Shown piece after piece: positions 62,118 through 64,000 of a stretch of 64,000 bases of DNA. The DNA is taken from NCBI GenBank assembly GCA_008360955.1, contig LUCM01010509.1:1-64000 (forward strand), in the 5' to 3' direction. How positions within the stretch are numbered: position 1 is the first letter of the stretch; each line of letters opens with the position of its first letter. Source of the stretch: Fasciolopsis buskii. Its lineage: Eukaryota > Platyhelminthes > Trematoda > Plagiorchiida > Fasciolidae. A program made the translations under genes and the position numbers. The notes under the pieces are model-generated. The model ran no database searches, was not told the origin of the DNA, and saw nothing but the letters and a program-made list of their open reading frames with translations.

Positions 62118-62320
62118 GATCTGCCGGCAGGTGACGTAACCAGTCTAGTCAACAACAGACGGAACAAATTGCCTACTAATGCAGATGGACTGTCGCATAC
62201 AGTTCTTAAGAAATGTGTGGACCACCATCCGGCTTTACTTTATGAGATCCACAATAGCTGTTTAAAAGGAGGAAGAATCTCCGACACACGGAAATTGCTA
62301 GAATATCGTCCCCAGCGCTT
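62118..62320 (+). mobile_element. R1/I-like LINE reverse transcriptase scrap
   Basis: The frame reads LVNNRRNKLPTNADGLSHTV then LKKCVDHHPALLYEIHNSCL and KGGRISDTRKLLEYRP. It resembles the N-terminal reverse-transcriptase segment PGxDGIPNxxLK, HPxLLxxxxNxCLxxGxFP, with the following part (about 20 residues up to KLLE) deleted. The catalytic boxes are absent. It lies in the intron upstream of GALNT exon A. Confidence 0.5.
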
Positions 62321-63330
62321 GCACGTTATTTATGTTGCAAATGGCGCGGCCTTTGAATGTAGCATGCTGTTTCGACACCTCCAGAATTTACCACATAACC
62401 GTCTACACATACTCTGTTTTGCTGTTTTGTTTTTCCATCTAGATTGCAAACCACGCTTGGTCCTGTAAAGCAATGCATTCCGCGAGAACATAGTTCGAGG
62501 AAATGATGAAATACTTCAGAGGAAAAGGCCCACCTAATTGCTTGGCTTCTTTTGGCAAGACGGAACGCGACAACAGGAAAAAACTTTCGAAATCCAGAGA
62601 TCGTTGTAAAAAGCACAGAGTTGGCTGGCCTTTTGCGCTTCGCAGGAAACTCATTATAACCGTCCCTCTTCCCGTGATGATTATCAACAACATACGTTCC
62701 CCACGGAGCAACCTTTCGGTGTTGCCCAACTTCGTCAGGATGTATGAATATTCTCAGATGCGGGAAACCTGGCCTCACGGTGACATATGATGAAGTGATT
62801 GAATTGAGAGATTTTGTCGGGCACTGCGCTGATCGTCCCCTATAACAAAGGAAGTGGGGTAGCGCTACTATTAAATAACTCAAATTACGTTAAATCTCTT
62901 TTACTTACTTCAGATTTACATTCAACAATGTAAACATGTAACATGTGAGTAGCTTCTAGTCGATTGTACCAGTTAGAATATGCACTTTATCCAAGTGCTC
63001 TCATGACAGCTACCAAGATTTTCCTCATGCAATTCTAGAATTTTTGGGAGATTGCGCGGAGAATTCCCTGTGCTTAGTTGCGGATGATTTATTTGTTTTC
63101 ATGTCAGTTCCGTCGTTGTTTTGATATGGCAGACACTTCAAAATAGTTTCCTTGATTAATATGAACAGGACGGATAAAAGATACAGGTTTCGAGATGCAA
63201 GTATTTCTTTTAATCTTCTCCATTGCGCCTGAAGTCCGTGCTAAAGGTTACCTAACTTTCCGCTGAATTGAACATTTTCCACATTACCATGGGATCGAAT
63301 GTCAACAGGCAATCGACAAGGGTGTCCGGC
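62321..63330. other. No recognised gene; long minus-strand frame 62326-62883
   Basis: The 185-codon minus-strand frame is the second longest ATG-initiated frame in the window. It contains RPGFPHLRIFIHPDEVG and KRKRPANSVLFTTISGFRKF but matches no family I know, and it is not a GALNT exon. A plus-strand frame covers much of the same DNA. It could be chance, or part of an unrecognised transposon lying between two retroelement relics. Confidence 0.25.
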
Positions 63331-63336
63331 CTAAAC

Positions 63337-63680
63337 GCCACTCACATAATTCACCAATTCACCTGCAGCTACGGTGACACTTACACAGACAGAGGATCGG
63401 TGCCTCAGTCAACGAATTGGTGAGCATGTGCCCAAGTGATTATTGAAACAGAAAGCGTGCACTAGGAACCTGGCCTCGTCAATCGCGAAACATCTGATGA
63501 TCTCCGGTCACCAGATTGACCCCGGTCAGGTATTTCACATGATTCTACAGAACGGTAACCCGGAACTATTGACCTTTTATGAGGCATTACCGATCAACAG
63601 ACTGAAGCCACCTCTACGTGCCCAAAAACAATGTATGCCAGCTCTGGCGTCAGCCAATCGGCTACCGCCAAATTTCGTGC
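63337..63680 (+). mobile_element. Penelope-like element, GIY-YIG endonuclease end
   Basis: The frame reads THIIHQFTCSYGDTYTDR, shifts to RCLSQRIGEHVPK, a stop, LLKQKACTRNLASSIAKHLM and SGHQIDPGQVFHMI, then FYEALPINRLKPPLRAQKQC. This is the layout of the GIY-YIG endonuclease at the C-terminus of Penelope-like retroelements: a Y-x-F-x-C-x-CG-x-x-Y start, an R-L-x-x-R-x-x-EH segment, SSIAxHLxxxGHxID, and EAxxIxxxxPxLxxQK. The GIY-type start and the catalytic Arg region are degraded and there is at least one frameshift and one stop. A 7-bp hairpin lies 140 bp downstream at 63821-63842. Confidence 0.7.
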
Positions 63681-63820
63681 ACGCTGTTTGTTTTTCTAAT
63701 GTGTTGCTCCTCGTCTCATTCTAACGTGAATTAACATGTTTTACGTGTGCGATGGAGAAGATTAAAAGAAATACTTGCATCTTGGAATCTGCCTTTTATC
63801 CGTCCTAGGAAACACAATCA

Positions 63821-63842
63821 ACGTCTCCATTAGAAGAGACGT
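63821..63842. repeat. Small inverted repeat downstream of the Penelope-like relic
   Basis: ACGTCTC and GAGACGT are separated by eight bases, giving a perfect 7-bp stem. It could be part of the element's terminal structure or a chance palindrome. Confidence 0.5.
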
Positions 63843-64000
63843 CTTATTTGACATTTTATTCCTGTAAGTGTTCACGGTATTTCTGCACTTGAGGCTGATC
63901 CACTATTGGTCCATCTTTTCACGCTATAATTAAGGTTGTATTCCGAATTTGCAGCCATACGAATCATCGGTACTCCGTGCACTGCTGCGATCACATAGTT

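Overview
This is an animal (metazoan) nuclear genome window. It is most likely from a flatworm, and a digenean trematode is my best guess. Two spliced cellular genes are recognisable, and most of the rest is introns, intergenic DNA and decayed retrotransposons. The flatworm guess is an inference. It rests on the RPL18 protein, on the mixture of RTE-, CR1- and Penelope-like relics with flatworm-style motifs, and on short exons in long, repeat-filled introns. No bacterial operons, CRISPR arrays, rRNA genes or convincing tRNA genes were found.

Left part (1-23.9 kb). The first 1,368 bases end at a single N. They duplicate 4,559-5,096, except that they carry an extra 830-bp segment. This looks like an unmerged haplotype or contig overlap. 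From 5.1 to 14.0 kb I recognise no gene. The top strand switches from strongly pyrimidine-rich (about 7-10.9 kb) to purine-rich (about 11-13.5 kb). A CR1/jockey-like reverse transcriptase tail lies on the minus strand at 14.0-14.6 kb, and a Ty3/gypsy-like RNase H scrap at 15.65-15.83 kb.

Middle part (24-41 kb). A long, broken CR1-like LINE (endonuclease plus reverse transcriptase) runs from 24.06 to 25.86 kb on the plus strand. RPL18 follows at 27,252-27,964: two coding exons encode residues 2-188, and the initiator Met must come from elsewhere. Then come a 4-copy 174-bp tandem array, a gag-like scrap and a cluster of RTE-type LINE 3' ends (30.5, 33.1, 34.4 and 40.0 kb). Two of these share the same 2-nt frame-breaking deletion.

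Right part (41-64 kb). The minus strand carries the 3' half of a polypeptide N-acetylgalactosaminyltransferase (GALNT) gene. Six exons between 61,341 and 45,864 encode the end of the catalytic domain and a three-repeat ricin-type lectin domain. The exon phases agree at every junction, and the 5' exons lie beyond the right edge. Its introns and flanks hold RTE, R1/I-like and Penelope-like relics, microsatellites and one copy of a 400-bp dispersed repeat.

The two cellular genes are not functionally linked: RPL18 acts in cytosolic translation and GALNT in Golgi O-glycosylation. I found no clear new biological system. The best leads are the missing RPL18 start codon (possible spliced-leader trans-splicing), the RTE subfamily that seems to have multiplied after losing its frame, and the homogeneous 174-bp array.
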